Source: DATAXV01 sp036272915 (GTDB lineage Bacteria; Chloroflexota; Dormibacteria; Dormibacterales; Dormibacteraceae). From it: a stretch of 11,305 nucleotides of DNA. Position 1 is the stretch's first letter; each line of letters starts with the position of its first letter. Location: positions 1 to 11,305 of the forward strand of contig DATAXV010000168.1 of assembly GCA_036272915.1 (NCBI GenBank). The letters run 5' to 3'. The notes under the pieces were generated by a model. That model ran no database searches. It saw only the letters and a list, made by a program, of their open reading frames with translations, and was not told the DNA's origin. Shown one piece after another: positions 1 through 6,248 of the stretch. The position numbers and the translations under genes are program-made.

Positions 1-497
1 CGGTCGGCGTTCTCCCCCATCAGCTCCTCGAGCTCGGGATCGAAGGCGTTGGTGGCGTCGAGGCGCTCGGACCAGTCCCGCAGCCGGCGGGACAGGCGGC
101 CCCGGGTGCGCTCCGCCGCGGCCAGCACGAGCCCGGACCCGATCTGCAGGTCGACGGTGACGTTCTGGCCGGCATCGACACGCTTGCGCAGAGCATGGAC
201 CCAGGTCACGAAGCGATCGACCCAGGCCTCGATCGTGTAGCGGTACCGGCCGACGGTGTCGACCGGGAAGCTCGCGCGCCAGCGGTCGTTTCCGAGCGCC
301 TCCATCGCCACCTTCTTGCGGCGGCCGTCCGGCCCGCGGTACAGCAGCCGACAGAGCAACTCGTCGTGCCCGTCGGCGAAGATGTCGGCCTCCACCGTGA
401 CGGTGTCGCCGGCGACGCGCTTGATGGGGAACCGTCCGCCGTCCACGCACGGCGAGATGGCTTCAATCACTACCCTCCGACGACCTTGGTCCTGCAT
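1..497 (-). CDS. glgE: GlgE alpha-1,4-glucan:maltose-1-phosphate maltosyltransferase, N-terminal part (cut by window edge)
   Basis: The first 165 residues are visible; the rest lies beyond position 1. GlgE is a GH13-family enzyme that transfers maltosyl units from alpha-maltose-1-phosphate onto alpha-1,4-glucan in the cytoplasm, a route to glycogen or capsular glucan. The visible part is the family's N-terminal beta-sandwich domain. It opens with VVIEAISPCVDGGRFPIKR, continues with GDTVTVEADIFADGHDEL, and then has a typical segment containing GRYRYTIEAWVDRFVTW followed by a helical region. The catalytic barrel is not in the window. I chose ATG at 497-495 (MQDQGRRRVV), which has AGGA about 10 nt upstream; a GTG at 470-468, just after GGAGG, is an alternative. 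The gene is last in the visible minus-strand cluster, 76 bp after the phosphatase gene, with repeats in that gap. Identity is secure from the N domain; the activity is inferred from the family. Confidence 0.9.
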   Translation of the reverse strand, partial: MQDQGRRRVVIEAISPCVDGGRFPIKRVAGDTVTVEADIFADGHDELLCRLLYRGPDGRRKKVAMEALGNDRWRASFPVDTVGRYRYTIEAWVDRFVTWVHALRKRVDAGQNVTVDLQIGSGLVLAAAERTRGRLSRRLRDWSERLDATNAFDPELEELMGENAD

Positions 498-510
498 GCG
501 TGTGCAATCC

Positions 511-539
511 TGCCAGGCCGCCCCGCCCCTTTGCCAGGC
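511..539. repeat. Pair of direct TGCCAGGC octamers upstream of glgE
   Basis: TGCCAGGC occurs at 511-518 and again at 532-539, exactly 21 bp apart, or about two helical turns. The second copy sits in the near-palindrome TTGCCAGGCAA (531-541). Both lie in the 76-bp gap between the phosphatase stop and the glgE start, 14-42 bp upstream of the ATG. The helical phasing and position fit a tandem operator for glgE, but no regulator family is recognised and GC-rich chance repeats are possible. Confidence 0.4.
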
Positions 540-550
540 AATCGGCAAAG
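529..550. repeat. 7-bp inverted repeat in the phosphatase-glgE gap
   Basis: CTTTGCC (529-535) and GGCAAAG (544-550) form a perfect dyad around an 8-nt spacer and overlap the second TGCCAGGC octamer. On the minus strand it is 24 nt after the phosphatase stop, but no T-run follows, so it is a poor intrinsic terminator. It may be a protein-binding site or an mRNA processing or attenuation hairpin. Confidence 0.4.
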
Positions 551-573
551 AATTTGGGGCTCGCCGGAGCGCG

Positions 574-1383
574 TCAGCCCCTGGCCTCTCGAAGGACCTG
601 GAGCGCCCGCCGGTGACGGTCCTCGTCACCGGCGCAGAGGAGGGTCGCGCGCTGCTCCAGACCGGCCCGAAGATGCAGCAGGTCACCGCCCTCGAAGTCG
701 GTCAGGACGCCTCCGGCCTCCCGGATCATGACCAGCGCTGCGGTCATGTCGAAGGCTCTCCCGGCCATCGCCGAGCAGAAGACGTCGGCGGCGCCGCTGG
801 CGACCTGGAGGAGGGAGATGGCGATGGAGCCGAGCAGGCGCATCCTGCTGAACTGGAGGATGAGCGGCATCGCCGCCTCCAGATACGCGGGCCGCACCTC
901 CATGACCAGAATCTCCATGGGGTTGGGGCCTGCCGGCTGGGGCGCGATCCGCTCACCGTCGCGGAAGAGCCCGCCGCCCCGCACCGCGTGCCAGGAGCGC
1001 CCGCCGAAGAGCTCGTGGATGACGCCGACGCGGACATCGCCCAGGGTCGGACCGTCGAGCAGGCTCATCATGACCGCCGCGACCGGCACCCCACGCTTGG
1101 CGTTGAGACTGCCGTCCACGGGGTCGATGAAGATCAGGGGATAGGGGGCGCCGAGGTCGATCCGCCCCGTCTCCTCGGAGAGGACGGTGCACGGCTCGCC
1201 GAGGGCGCGCAGCCCCTGGAGGGCGACCTCCTCGGCCCGGCGGTCGAGCTCGACGGTGCGGTCCCCGCCGGCCCCCCGTCCGAGGATCTGGCGGCCCTGC
1301 TCGGTGCCCAGGAGCGGGGTGACCTCCTCCGCCACGCCGGCCGCGATCGAGCGAAGGGCGCGAACCCACTCCTGGTCAGTCAC
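574..1383 (-). CDS. Inositol monophosphatase family protein (metal-dependent sugar/polyol phosphatase)
   Basis: This 269-aa protein has the length and motif order of the FIG superfamily, which covers inositol monophosphatase, archaeal-type fructose-1,6-bisphosphatase and SuhB. GGDRTVELDRRAEE (39-52) matches the GDxTxxxDxxAE segment. LSEETG (68-73) supplies metal-binding Glu70. IDPVDGSLN (86-94) is the DPxDGT signature, with Asp87 and Asp90 as Mg ligands. GRAFDMTAALVMIREAGG (208-225) is the C-terminal WDxAA...AGG motif, with Asp212 as the last ligand. All key acidic residues are present, so it should be active. The substrate cannot be read from sequence: myo-inositol-1-phosphate, fructose-1,6-bisphosphate, PAP or a sugar phosphate are all possible. 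It starts with GTG at 1383-1381, with no clear Shine-Dalgarno, 48 bp after the preceding gene. Its place before glgE suggests a sugar-phosphate role. Confidence 0.88.
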   Translation of the reverse strand: MTDQEWVRALRSIAAGVAEEVTPLLGTEQGRQILGRGAGGDRTVELDRRAEEVALQGLRALGEPCTVLSEETGRIDLGAPYPLIFIDPVDGSLNAKRGVPVAAVMMSLLDGPTLGDVRVGVIHELFGGRSWHAVRGGGLFRDGERIAPQPAGPNPMEILVMEVRPAYLEAAMPLILQFSRMRLLGSIAISLLQVASGAADVFCSAMAGRAFDMTAALVMIREAGGVLTDFEGGDLLHLRAGLEQRATLLCAGDEDRHRRALQVLREARG

Positions 1384-1431
1384 AGGGGCATGGTAGTGGA
1401 GGGCCTGAGCCCGCTGCCGTGCCGCCCCGGA

Positions 1432-2289
1432 TCAGGACCCCTCCCCGTCCATGCCGCCGAACCACCGGCCCCGGCCCGGGAACAGGTAGGTCCGGGTGAG
1501 CAGGTCCAGCACCCGCCGCGCCTCGCGGAAGCGCCGCACCAGGTCGGCCAGCAGCTCCGGATCGGGGCTCCCGGCGGTGGCGCCTCGATAGGCCCTCCTC
1601 CCCACCCAGTCCAGCTCCCAGAGCCCCGCCCCTCCGGCCAGCACCAGCTCGCTGGGCCCCGGGTCGCCCGCCCCCGTCGCACCCACGGCCCGGGCCATCC
1701 GGGCCAGGTGCCGCGGCTCCAGCGGGTGGGCGGCGACGTAGTCGGGGAAGACGCCGGAGAGGAAGAGGCAGAGGTCGCCGAGGCGGCGCAGCACGAGCAG
1801 GCGCTGCGTCCCGGTGACGCTGTCCAGGAGCTCGACCAGCCGCAGCGGGTCGAGATCGGAGTACCGCCGCCGCCGCCAGCCCCGCGAGGTGCGGAACCAG
1901 ACGCTGCCGCTGGCCACCCGCGAATAGGAGCCGAGCAGGTCGGCGAGGAAGATGCGTCGCTCGCGGGAGCGCAGGAAGGCCCTCGGCCCCTCGGCGTCGA
2001 ACACGGGCAGGCGCTGCCCCGAGCCGACGCGCTCGGAGATGAACCGCGACATCCCGATCTCCCGGATCAGGCGGAGCAGAAGCACGGTGAAGGCGAGGAA
2101 GGGCGAGGCCTGGAGCAGGGCGGCCTCGGGCTCGGGTCCGAAGAGCCGGGTGAAGAGCTCCTCCTGCTCCAGCACCCTCTCCAGCTCCTGCGCGTCGCTC
2201 GGCAGGCCTCCGGGCTCCCCCACTCCCGCGACCTCGGCAAGCAACTCCAGGTCGCGGCGACTGAACCGCGTCAGGTACGGCGATTCCAC
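1432..2289 (-). CDS. Uncharacterised 285-aa protein in the flippase-glgE cluster
   Basis: I do not recognise this family. The likely start is GTG at 2289-2287 (VESPYLTRFS), 34 bp after the hydrolase stop; a longer form would run back into the hydrolase gene. The protein is rich in Arg and Leu and has no signal peptide or convincing membrane span, so it is probably soluble and mostly helical. A hydrophobic patch, ASPFLAFTVLLLRLI, lies near residues 61-75. After it come ERVGSGQRLPVFD and RRIFLADLLGSYSRVASG, then WFRTSRGWRRRRYSDLDP (basic and aromatic), LRRLGDLCLFLSGVFPDY, and a C-terminal FREARRVLDLLTRTYLF. Coding is supported by its fit in the gene train and by ordered amphipathic helices with no in-frame stop over 858 nt. 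It lacks nucleotide-binding, metal-binding and catalytic signatures I know. Regulatory, scaffold or membrane-peripheral roles are open. Confidence 0.72.
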   Translation of the reverse strand: MESPYLTRFSRRDLELLAEVAGVGEPGGLPSDAQELERVLEQEELFTRLFGPEPEAALLQASPFLAFTVLLLRLIREIGMSRFISERVGSGQRLPVFDAEGPRAFLRSRERRIFLADLLGSYSRVASGSVWFRTSRGWRRRRYSDLDPLRLVELLDSVTGTQRLLVLRRLGDLCLFLSGVFPDYVAAHPLEPRHLARMARAVGATGAGDPGPSELVLAGGAGLWELDWVGRRAYRGATAGSPDPELLADLVRRFREARRVLDLLTRTYLFPGRGRWFGGMDGEGS

Positions 2290-2308
2290 GATCGACTGAC
2301 TCGATCGT
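2288..2308. repeat. 21-bp perfect dyad at the start of the uncharacterised gene
   Basis: ACGATCGA (2288-2295) and TCGATCGT (2301-2308) are perfect 8-bp arms around CTGAC. The dyad sits in the 34-bp gap between the hydrolase stop and the GTG start and overlaps the first two bases of that GTG. The minus strand also reads TACGAT (2309-2304), a TANNNT -10 match, which would place a start near 2297. It is either an operator over an internal promoter or an mRNA hairpin that hides the start codon. There is no T-run, so it is not an ordinary terminator. Confidence 0.5.
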
Positions 2309-2323
2309 ATCCGGACGCGCCCC

Positions 2324-2806
2324 TCAGAGGCCGTGGAGAAACGCCGCCGCCTCGTCGAGGGCGGGCTCCAGCGCCTCCTTGAGCGTGTGCCCGGCACCGG
2401 GGAAGGTGACCAGCCGGACGTCGGGCAGGAGCTTCGCGTACTCCCTGATCTGATCGATCGGCGAGAGCTGGTCGCGCTCGCCCTGAAGCATCAGGACGGG
2501 GCACGTGATGCGCGGGAAGTGGGCGGTGCGCTCGGCGCCCTTGCCGGACAGTGGGAAGGAGAAGAGGAGGAGCCCCTTGCACTCCCGGTCGACCGCGGCC
2601 AGGGTGGCCGAGCGTCCACCGAAGGACTGGCCGCCGATGACCACGTCCGGCCCGGCCAGGTCCACGAACACCTTCGCCGCGCGCTCCGCCTTGCCCCGGG
2701 GAAGCGCGATCGCCTCCGCCTCGATGCCGCGGCGGCGCAGGCCGGCGATGTGCGCTGCGAGCCGCTCCGGACCCCCCGACGCACCTGGACCGAGAACCAC
2801 CCTCAT
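2324..2806 (-). CDS. Small alpha/beta hydrolase (Tex30/KANL3- or dienelactone-hydrolase-like)
   Basis: This 160-aa minimal alpha/beta-hydrolase fold carries a complete triad: the nucleophile elbow GGQSFGGR (Ser61), the acid in GERDQLSP (Asp112) and the base in PGAGHTL (His140). The N-terminal LGPGASGG is the usual glycine-rich oxyanion region. With almost no cap domain, it resembles the short KANL3/Tex30-like branch (alpha/beta hydrolases near dienelactone hydrolase), which are esterase- or thioesterase-like enzymes of mostly unknown substrate. No signal peptide is seen, so it is cytoplasmic. The start is ATG at 2806-2804, whose ATGA overlaps the flippase stop, so translation is very likely coupled. 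An upstream in-frame start exists but lies inside the flippase gene and adds a non-homologous extension. The partnership with a flippase may mean it acts on a lipid-linked or acylated precursor, but that is only inferred. Confidence 0.85.
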   Translation of the reverse strand: MRVVLGPGASGGPERLAAHIAGLRRRGIEAEAIALPRGKAERAAKVFVDLAGPDVVIGGQSFGGRSATLAAVDRECKGLLLFSFPLSGKGAERTAHFPRITCPVLMLQGERDQLSPIDQIREYAKLLPDVRLVTFPGAGHTLKEALEPALDEAAAFLHGL

Positions 2807-4251
2807 ACGTCCTGCGCCCTCCTTCGAACCCCGGCGATCAGCAGCTGCATCTCCTCCCTGCTCACCGCCCGGAGCAGCCACAGCGCGGCGAGATAGACCA
2901 GACCCCCGCAGAGCACCCCCAGCGCCAGCAGGTGAAAGCTGCGGACGTGCATGAAGGGCACCAGGACCACGCCCATGAGCAGGCCCGCCAGCAGGACCCG
3001 CCAGGTCGCCCGGAACCAGCGCAGCCGGAACTCGCGGCCGACGAAGTACCAGCCCAGCACCGAGAACGCGGCCTCGGTGATGACCGTGGTCGAGGCCGCC
3101 GCCAGGTAGCCGAAGCGCGGGATCACGATCAGGTTGAGGCCGATGTTGATGACGACGGCGATGCCGGTCGTCCAGGCGAAGAGGCCCTGCCGGTCGGTGG
3201 CCAGCAGCATCGCGCTGAAGGCCGAGTTGGCGAACAGGAGGACGATGGCGACGGACAGGATCCGCAGCGCCGGCTCGGACTGTGGATAGAGATGGAAGAT
3301 GCCACCGATGGGATGGGTCAGCAGGCAGGTCCCGACGCTCAGCGGCCAGCCGAGCACGACGAGCACCTTGAAGAAACGCTCGTAGGCGGGGCCCAACAGG
3401 TCCTTCCGGCCGCGGAAATAGACGCCGAGCAGCGGGTAGACCACGGACTGCACGGCCAGGGGCACGAACTGCAGCGCCTCGAAAGGTTTGTAGGCGAACT
3501 CGTACCAGCCGACCTCACTGAAGGGCTGCGTGTGCTGGAGGATGGGCACGTCCGCCTTGAAGTAGAGGTTGGTCAGGAAGGAGCCGAGCGCGAAGGGGAA
3601 GGCGAGCTGCAGCCAGGACCGGAGCAGCCGCCAGTCGACGGCGAGACGGAGACCACCCATCCGGAAGAGCCCGATCACGACCAGGCAGTAGCAGACGGTG
3701 AAGCCGTAGGCGACCGCGTAGGCGCCGACGAAGTAGGCGACGCCGGCATGAGCTCGCGCGCCGAGGATGATGCCACCCGCCTGGATGGCGGTCTCGACCA
3801 GGATCGCGACCGCCTCGAACTCGAGCCTGCCCAGGGCGTAGAAGGTGTTGCGGAGGAGGCTCGAATAGGTGGTCAGGATGAGCAGCGCCGCCGCCGGGAC
3901 GGCGAGGTCGCCCAGGTTGGACCAGGCGAGCACGAGGCTGAAGACGAGCGTCGCCAGCACGGCCAGCGGGATCTTGCCCGCCAGCAGCGTCCCCAGGAAC
4001 GTCGGCTGCTGCTCGGGATTCCTCGCCGCCTCCCGCGTGTACAGCGTGTTGAGCCCGAAATCGGCGAGGACGCTGACCAGCGCGCTGTAGGCGACCATGC
4101 TCGTGTACCGGCCGTAGTCGGTCGGCCCGAGGTAGGTCGCCATCCGGACCACGACGACGAGGGCGACCAGCCGAGAGAGGATGCTGGCTCCCATCACCAG
4201 GGAGGTGTTCAGCACAGCGCGGGAGCCGAGCCGGGTCGCCAGGGAGATCAA
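2803..4251 (-). CDS. Wzx-like polysaccharide flippase (MOP/MVF superfamily membrane protein)
   Basis: This 482-aa polytopic membrane protein has about 12-14 hydrophobic segments spread over its whole length, the usual size of Wzx-type flippases. These move undecaprenyl-linked oligosaccharides across the cytoplasmic membrane. The family opening is clear: an N-terminal helix with SRLVALVVVVRMATYLGP, then TDYGRY (residues 44-49), and later FALGSFLTNLYFKADVPIL and the C-terminal-half segment NIGLNLIVIPRFGYLAAAS. The start is probably TTG at 4251-4249 (ISLATRLGSR...), because it gives the normal short basic lead before the first helix. A GTG at 4215 is an alternative. No Shine-Dalgarno precedes the TTG, and a possible -10 at 4266-4261 would give an almost leaderless mRNA. 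The open frame continues upstream without homology, antisense to the peptidase gene. The last bases overlap the hydrolase start (ATGA). Confidence 0.88.
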   Translation of the reverse strand: MISLATRLGSRAVLNTSLVMGASILSRLVALVVVVRMATYLGPTDYGRYTSMVAYSALVSVLADFGLNTLYTREAARNPEQQPTFLGTLLAGKIPLAVLATLVFSLVLAWSNLGDLAVPAAALLILTTYSSLLRNTFYALGRLEFEAVAILVETAIQAGGIILGARAHAGVAYFVGAYAVAYGFTVCYCLVVIGLFRMGGLRLAVDWRLLRSWLQLAFPFALGSFLTNLYFKADVPILQHTQPFSEVGWYEFAYKPFEALQFVPLAVQSVVYPLLGVYFRGRKDLLGPAYERFFKVLVVLGWPLSVGTCLLTHPIGGIFHLYPQSEPALRILSVAIVLLFANSAFSAMLLATDRQGLFAWTTGIAVVINIGLNLIVIPRFGYLAAASTTVITEAAFSVLGWYFVGREFRLRWFRATWRVLLAGLLMGVVLVPFMHVRSFHLLALGVLCGGLVYLAALWLLRAVSREEMQLLIAGVRRRAQDV

Positions 4252-4259
4252 GTCGTCGC

Positions 4260-4266
4260 TATCGTA
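4260..4266. promoter_or_regulatory. Overlapping divergent -10 elements between flippase and C39-like peptidase genes
   Basis: The 21 bp between the two divergent start codons contain TATCGTA. Read on the plus strand, TATCGT (4260-4265) is a TANNNT -10 that predicts transcription from about 4272, at the peptidase ATG (4273). Read on the minus strand, TACGAT (4266-4261) predicts a start near 4254, three bases before the flippase TTG (4251). A partial plus-strand -35 (TCGCCA, 4236-4241, spacer 18) exists; no good minus-strand -35 is seen. Both starts lack a Shine-Dalgarno, as expected for leaderless mRNAs. Confidence 0.5.
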
Positions 4267-4272
4267 AGGCCG

Positions 4273-5073
4273 ATGCTGACCAAGACCGGGGCCGTCTTCC
4301 TCGTCATCGCCATCCTGGCGCTGGCCGGAGTCGGCGCCATCGGCGTGCGCGACCTCTCCAATCGCGTCGTCGTCAAGCACGCCCCCGCGGCCGCCAAGGT
4401 CGTGACGGCACCGACGGCGACCGCCACCCCGACGGCGGATCCCAGCCCGACGCCGACCCCGGCGCCTCCGCAATCCGTGCTGATCCAGACCGTCCCCTTC
4501 ACCGTCCAGGCCCCCAACGGTGTCTGGGCCGGGCACGAGGACTACTGCGAGGCGGCCGCGACCTACATGGTCGGGCAGTACTTCGCCGGCGACCACCGCG
4601 CCAACATCCCGCCCGCCGAGGCCGACGCGGCGATGGGCCGCATCGTCGCCTGGGAGCGCCAGAACTTCCCCGGCCAGCTCAACCTGTCGCTCGCCGACAT
4701 GATCCAGGTCGGCGCCCAGTTCTACGGGCTCAAGGGCCAGATCGTCCCGGCCAGCTTCCAGACCATCGAGCAGGAGACCGCGGCCGGGCTGCCGGTGATC
4801 ATCCCGGTGATGACGCACGGCGGGCCGGGCAACACCCCGATCTTCGCCGACTACGGGGCCGACAACGTGTACCACGTCATCGTGGTGGTCGGCTACAACG
4901 CGCCCCAGCACCTGGTCGTGACCAACGACGCCGGCGTCTCCCAGGGCCTCCAGCTGGCATACCAGTGGTCGGTGCTGCAGACCGCCAACCTGGCCCAGAC
5001 CCAGCTCACGGTCGACGGCTCGGGGTCGGCGGTGCCGCAGCAGGGCGCCGTCATGCTGGTCTTCAGCAGGTGA
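4273..5073 (+). CDS. Membrane-anchored C39-like (papain-like) cysteine peptidase domain protein
   Basis: This 266-aa protein has an N-terminal signal anchor (residues 5-23, hydrophobic after MLTK), a Pro/Thr-rich linker (about 45-67, with ADPSPTPTPAPP) and an extracytoplasmic C39_2-type domain (about 70-266). The domain starts with the family's VPFTVQAPNGVW and has the catalytic Cys in DYCEAAATYM (Cys92). His201 is in VYHVIVVVGYN, and TNDAG (217-221) supplies the third polar residue. The triad is therefore present. Such domains are common in surface proteins of Gram-positive-like bacteria. Substrates are mostly unknown; unlike bacteriocin-exporter C39 domains, this one is not fused to an ABC transporter. 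The chosen ATG follows a -10-like TATCGT by 8 nt, suggesting a leaderless transcript; the open frame upstream is antisense to the flippase and has no plausible protein character. It lies tail to tail with thiO, 36 bp apart. Confidence 0.86.
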   Translation: MLTKTGAVFLVIAILALAGVGAIGVRDLSNRVVVKHAPAAAKVVTAPTATATPTADPSPTPTPAPPQSVLIQTVPFTVQAPNGVWAGHEDYCEAAATYMVGQYFAGDHRANIPPAEADAAMGRIVAWERQNFPGQLNLSLADMIQVGAQFYGLKGQIVPASFQTIEQETAAGLPVIIPVMTHGGPGNTPIFADYGADNVYHVIVVVGYNAPQHLVVTNDAGVSQGLQLAYQWSVLQTANLAQTQLTVDGSGSAVPQQGAVMLVFSR

Positions 5074-5087
5074 GGACGGACCGGACC

Positions 5088-5113
5088 GGCGCTCGCTGAG
5101 GGCAGCGCCTCAG
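5088..5113. terminator. Possible hairpin between convergent C39-like and thiO-like genes
   Basis: The 36-bp convergent gap contains several overlapping GC-rich dyads: GGCGCT (5088-5093) with AGCGCC (5104-5109), CGCTG (5094-5098) with CAGCG (5103-5107), and CTGAG (5096-5100) with CTCAG (5109-5113). They cannot all form together and no T-run follows on either strand. The position suits a shared terminator, but the evidence is weak. Confidence 0.3.
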
Positions 5114-6129
5114 CCTCTGGCCACCTCGCCGCAGATCAGCTCGGCGGTGATCGGCGCGAGCAGGATGCCGACCCGGTTGTGGCCGGTGGCCAGCAGCAGA
5201 CCGGGCAGCTGCGACGCGGGGCCGATGATCGGCTCCCCGCTCGGTGTCGCCGGGCGCAGCGCCGCCCAGACCCTCTCCACGGTGGCGGCGCCCAGCGCCG
5301 GGATCGCTGCCGAGGCGAACTGGAGGAGCGTGGCCACGCCGTCCGCGGTCGGCCTGGCGTCGAAGCCCGCCTCCTCCTCGGTGCTGCCCGCGATCACGGT
5401 GCCGTCCGGCTTGGGCACCAGATAGCTGCCGCGCCAGGACAGCATCCGCGCCGGGGCCGCGCGCCGCGGGCGCAGCGTGACCAGCTGGCCCCGGTTGGGC
5501 TGGAGATCGATGGGCACGCCCAGCGGCGAGGTCAGGATCGGGCTCCAGGGACCGGCGGCGAGGACGACGAGGTCGGCCTCGATCACGCGCTCGGCGGTCC
5601 TGACCCCGCGAATCCGGTCGCCACGGACGACGAGGCTGCCGACCGGCGCCCCCTCTTCGATCTCGGCACCCTGGGCGGCGGCGGTGCGCGCCAGCGCCTC
5701 GACGAACCTCGGCGGGGTGATCTGGGCCTCGGCGATCACGGCCGCGCCCTGCACCCGCGGGTTCAGGCCCGGTTCCAGCGCCAGCGCCTCCTCGGCGCCG
5801 AGCCACCTTCCCCCGCTGCGCTTGAGCCGGCGGACGTCACTGGCGGTCAGCGCCGGCCGCAGCGTCTCCTGCTCCCGGAACTCCACGGATACGCCGCTGC
5901 GCTCGATCCGCGCCACCAGCTCGGGGAACAGCTCCAGGCTGCGCCGTCCCAGCTCGGCGTCGGTCGTGTCCCCCTCGCTGGAGGGCCCCAGCATCCCGGC
6001 CGCTGCGCCCGAGGCGTGGGCACCGAGGTGGTCCCGCTCGAGGAGCGTGACCGCATGGCGCTCGCGGCTCAGACGCTCCGCGACCGCGCAGCCGATGACT
6101 CCTCCGCCGACGACCACGACTCGGGCCAT
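5110..6129 (-). CDS. thiO: Glycine oxidase ThiO-like FAD-dependent amino-acid oxidase
   Basis: This 339-aa protein of the DAO/glycine-oxidase family has the FAD-binding Rossmann motif VVVVGGGVIGCAVAERL (residues 4-20) with Glu31 at the end of the second strand. GAHASGAAAGMLGPSSEG (37-54) is the characteristic ThiO segment. At the C-terminus, WAALRPATPSGEPIIGP and ATGHNRVGILLAP keep the two arginines (in LRP and HNR) that bind the substrate carboxylate in glycine oxidases. The usual HYRNG is HNRVG here. ThiO oxidises glycine to iminoacetate for the thiamine thiazole ring. No other thi gene is visible, so a different small amino acid or sarcosine-like substrate remains possible. The ATG at 6129-6127 is preferred; a TTG two codons upstream is the alternative. 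No clear Shine-Dalgarno is present. The start is 40 bp from the -35 of the divergent LexA-box promoter. Confidence 0.85.
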   Translation of the reverse strand: MARVVVVGGGVIGCAVAERLSRERHAVTLLERDHLGAHASGAAAGMLGPSSEGDTTDAELGRRSLELFPELVARIERSGVSVEFREQETLRPALTASDVRRLKRSGGRWLGAEEALALEPGLNPRVQGAAVIAEAQITPPRFVEALARTAAAQGAEIEEGAPVGSLVVRGDRIRGVRTAERVIEADLVVLAAGPWSPILTSPLGVPIDLQPNRGQLVTLRPRRAAPARMLSWRGSYLVPKPDGTVIAGSTEEEAGFDARPTADGVATLLQFASAAIPALGAATVERVWAALRPATPSGEPIIGPASQLPGLLLATGHNRVGILLAPITAELICGEVARG

Positions 6130-6168
6130 GGGCAACCATTGTGCGCACTACGCCGGGGCAAGCGGGGA

Positions 6169-6197
6169 TTGACCATCGAACATGCGTTCGATATACT
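6169..6197 (+). promoter_or_regulatory. Strong sigma-A-type promoter for the uORF/alcohol dehydrogenase transcript
   Basis: TTGACC (6169-6174, 5 of 6 to TTGACA), a 17-bp spacer and TATACT (6192-6197, 5 of 6 to TATAAT) make the clearest promoter in this window. Transcription should begin near 6204-6205, giving a leader of about 145 nt before the dehydrogenase ATG. The spacer is almost entirely filled by a LexA-type operator, so repression by direct occlusion is expected. Confidence 0.85.
6176..6191. promoter_or_regulatory. LexA (SOS) box inside the promoter spacer
   Basis: TCGAAC-ATGC-GTTCGA is a perfect dyad, extended by one more pair (A6175/T6192). It matches the Bacillus/actinobacterial LexA consensus CGAACRNRYGTTYG at every position. 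It lies exactly between the -35 and -10 elements of the promoter at 6169-6197. The match is direct; control by LexA and induction by DNA damage are inferred. The lexA gene is not in the window. The box is also 46 bp upstream of the divergent thiO-like start, so an effect there is possible, although no good minus-strand promoter overlaps it. Confidence 0.82.
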
Positions 6198-6248
6198 TGG
6201 ACCTACCGCTCCCGTCAGATCCCGCCCAACCCTGGAGGCAGGCCTCTC

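Noticed and set aside
256..2382. Plus-strand open frame of 708 codons across the left cluster.
   Set aside because: It is antisense to four genes with clear family motifs, its translation is low-complexity Pro/Arg/Glu-rich, and it reflects the lack of stop codons in GC-rich DNA.
2932..4272. Upstream extension of the C39-like peptidase frame.
   Set aside because: It runs antisense through the flippase gene and gives a charged, repetitive translation. The signal anchor at 4273 marks the real N-terminus.
4252..4911. Upstream extension of the flippase frame on the minus strand.
   Set aside because: It is antisense to the peptidase gene, with Gly/Arg/Asp-rich translation and no homology-like character.
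6130..6200. The LexA box as operator of the divergent thiO-like gene.
   Set aside because: No convincing minus-strand -35/-10 pair overlaps the box, whereas the plus-strand promoter fits it exactly. An effect on thiO is not excluded.
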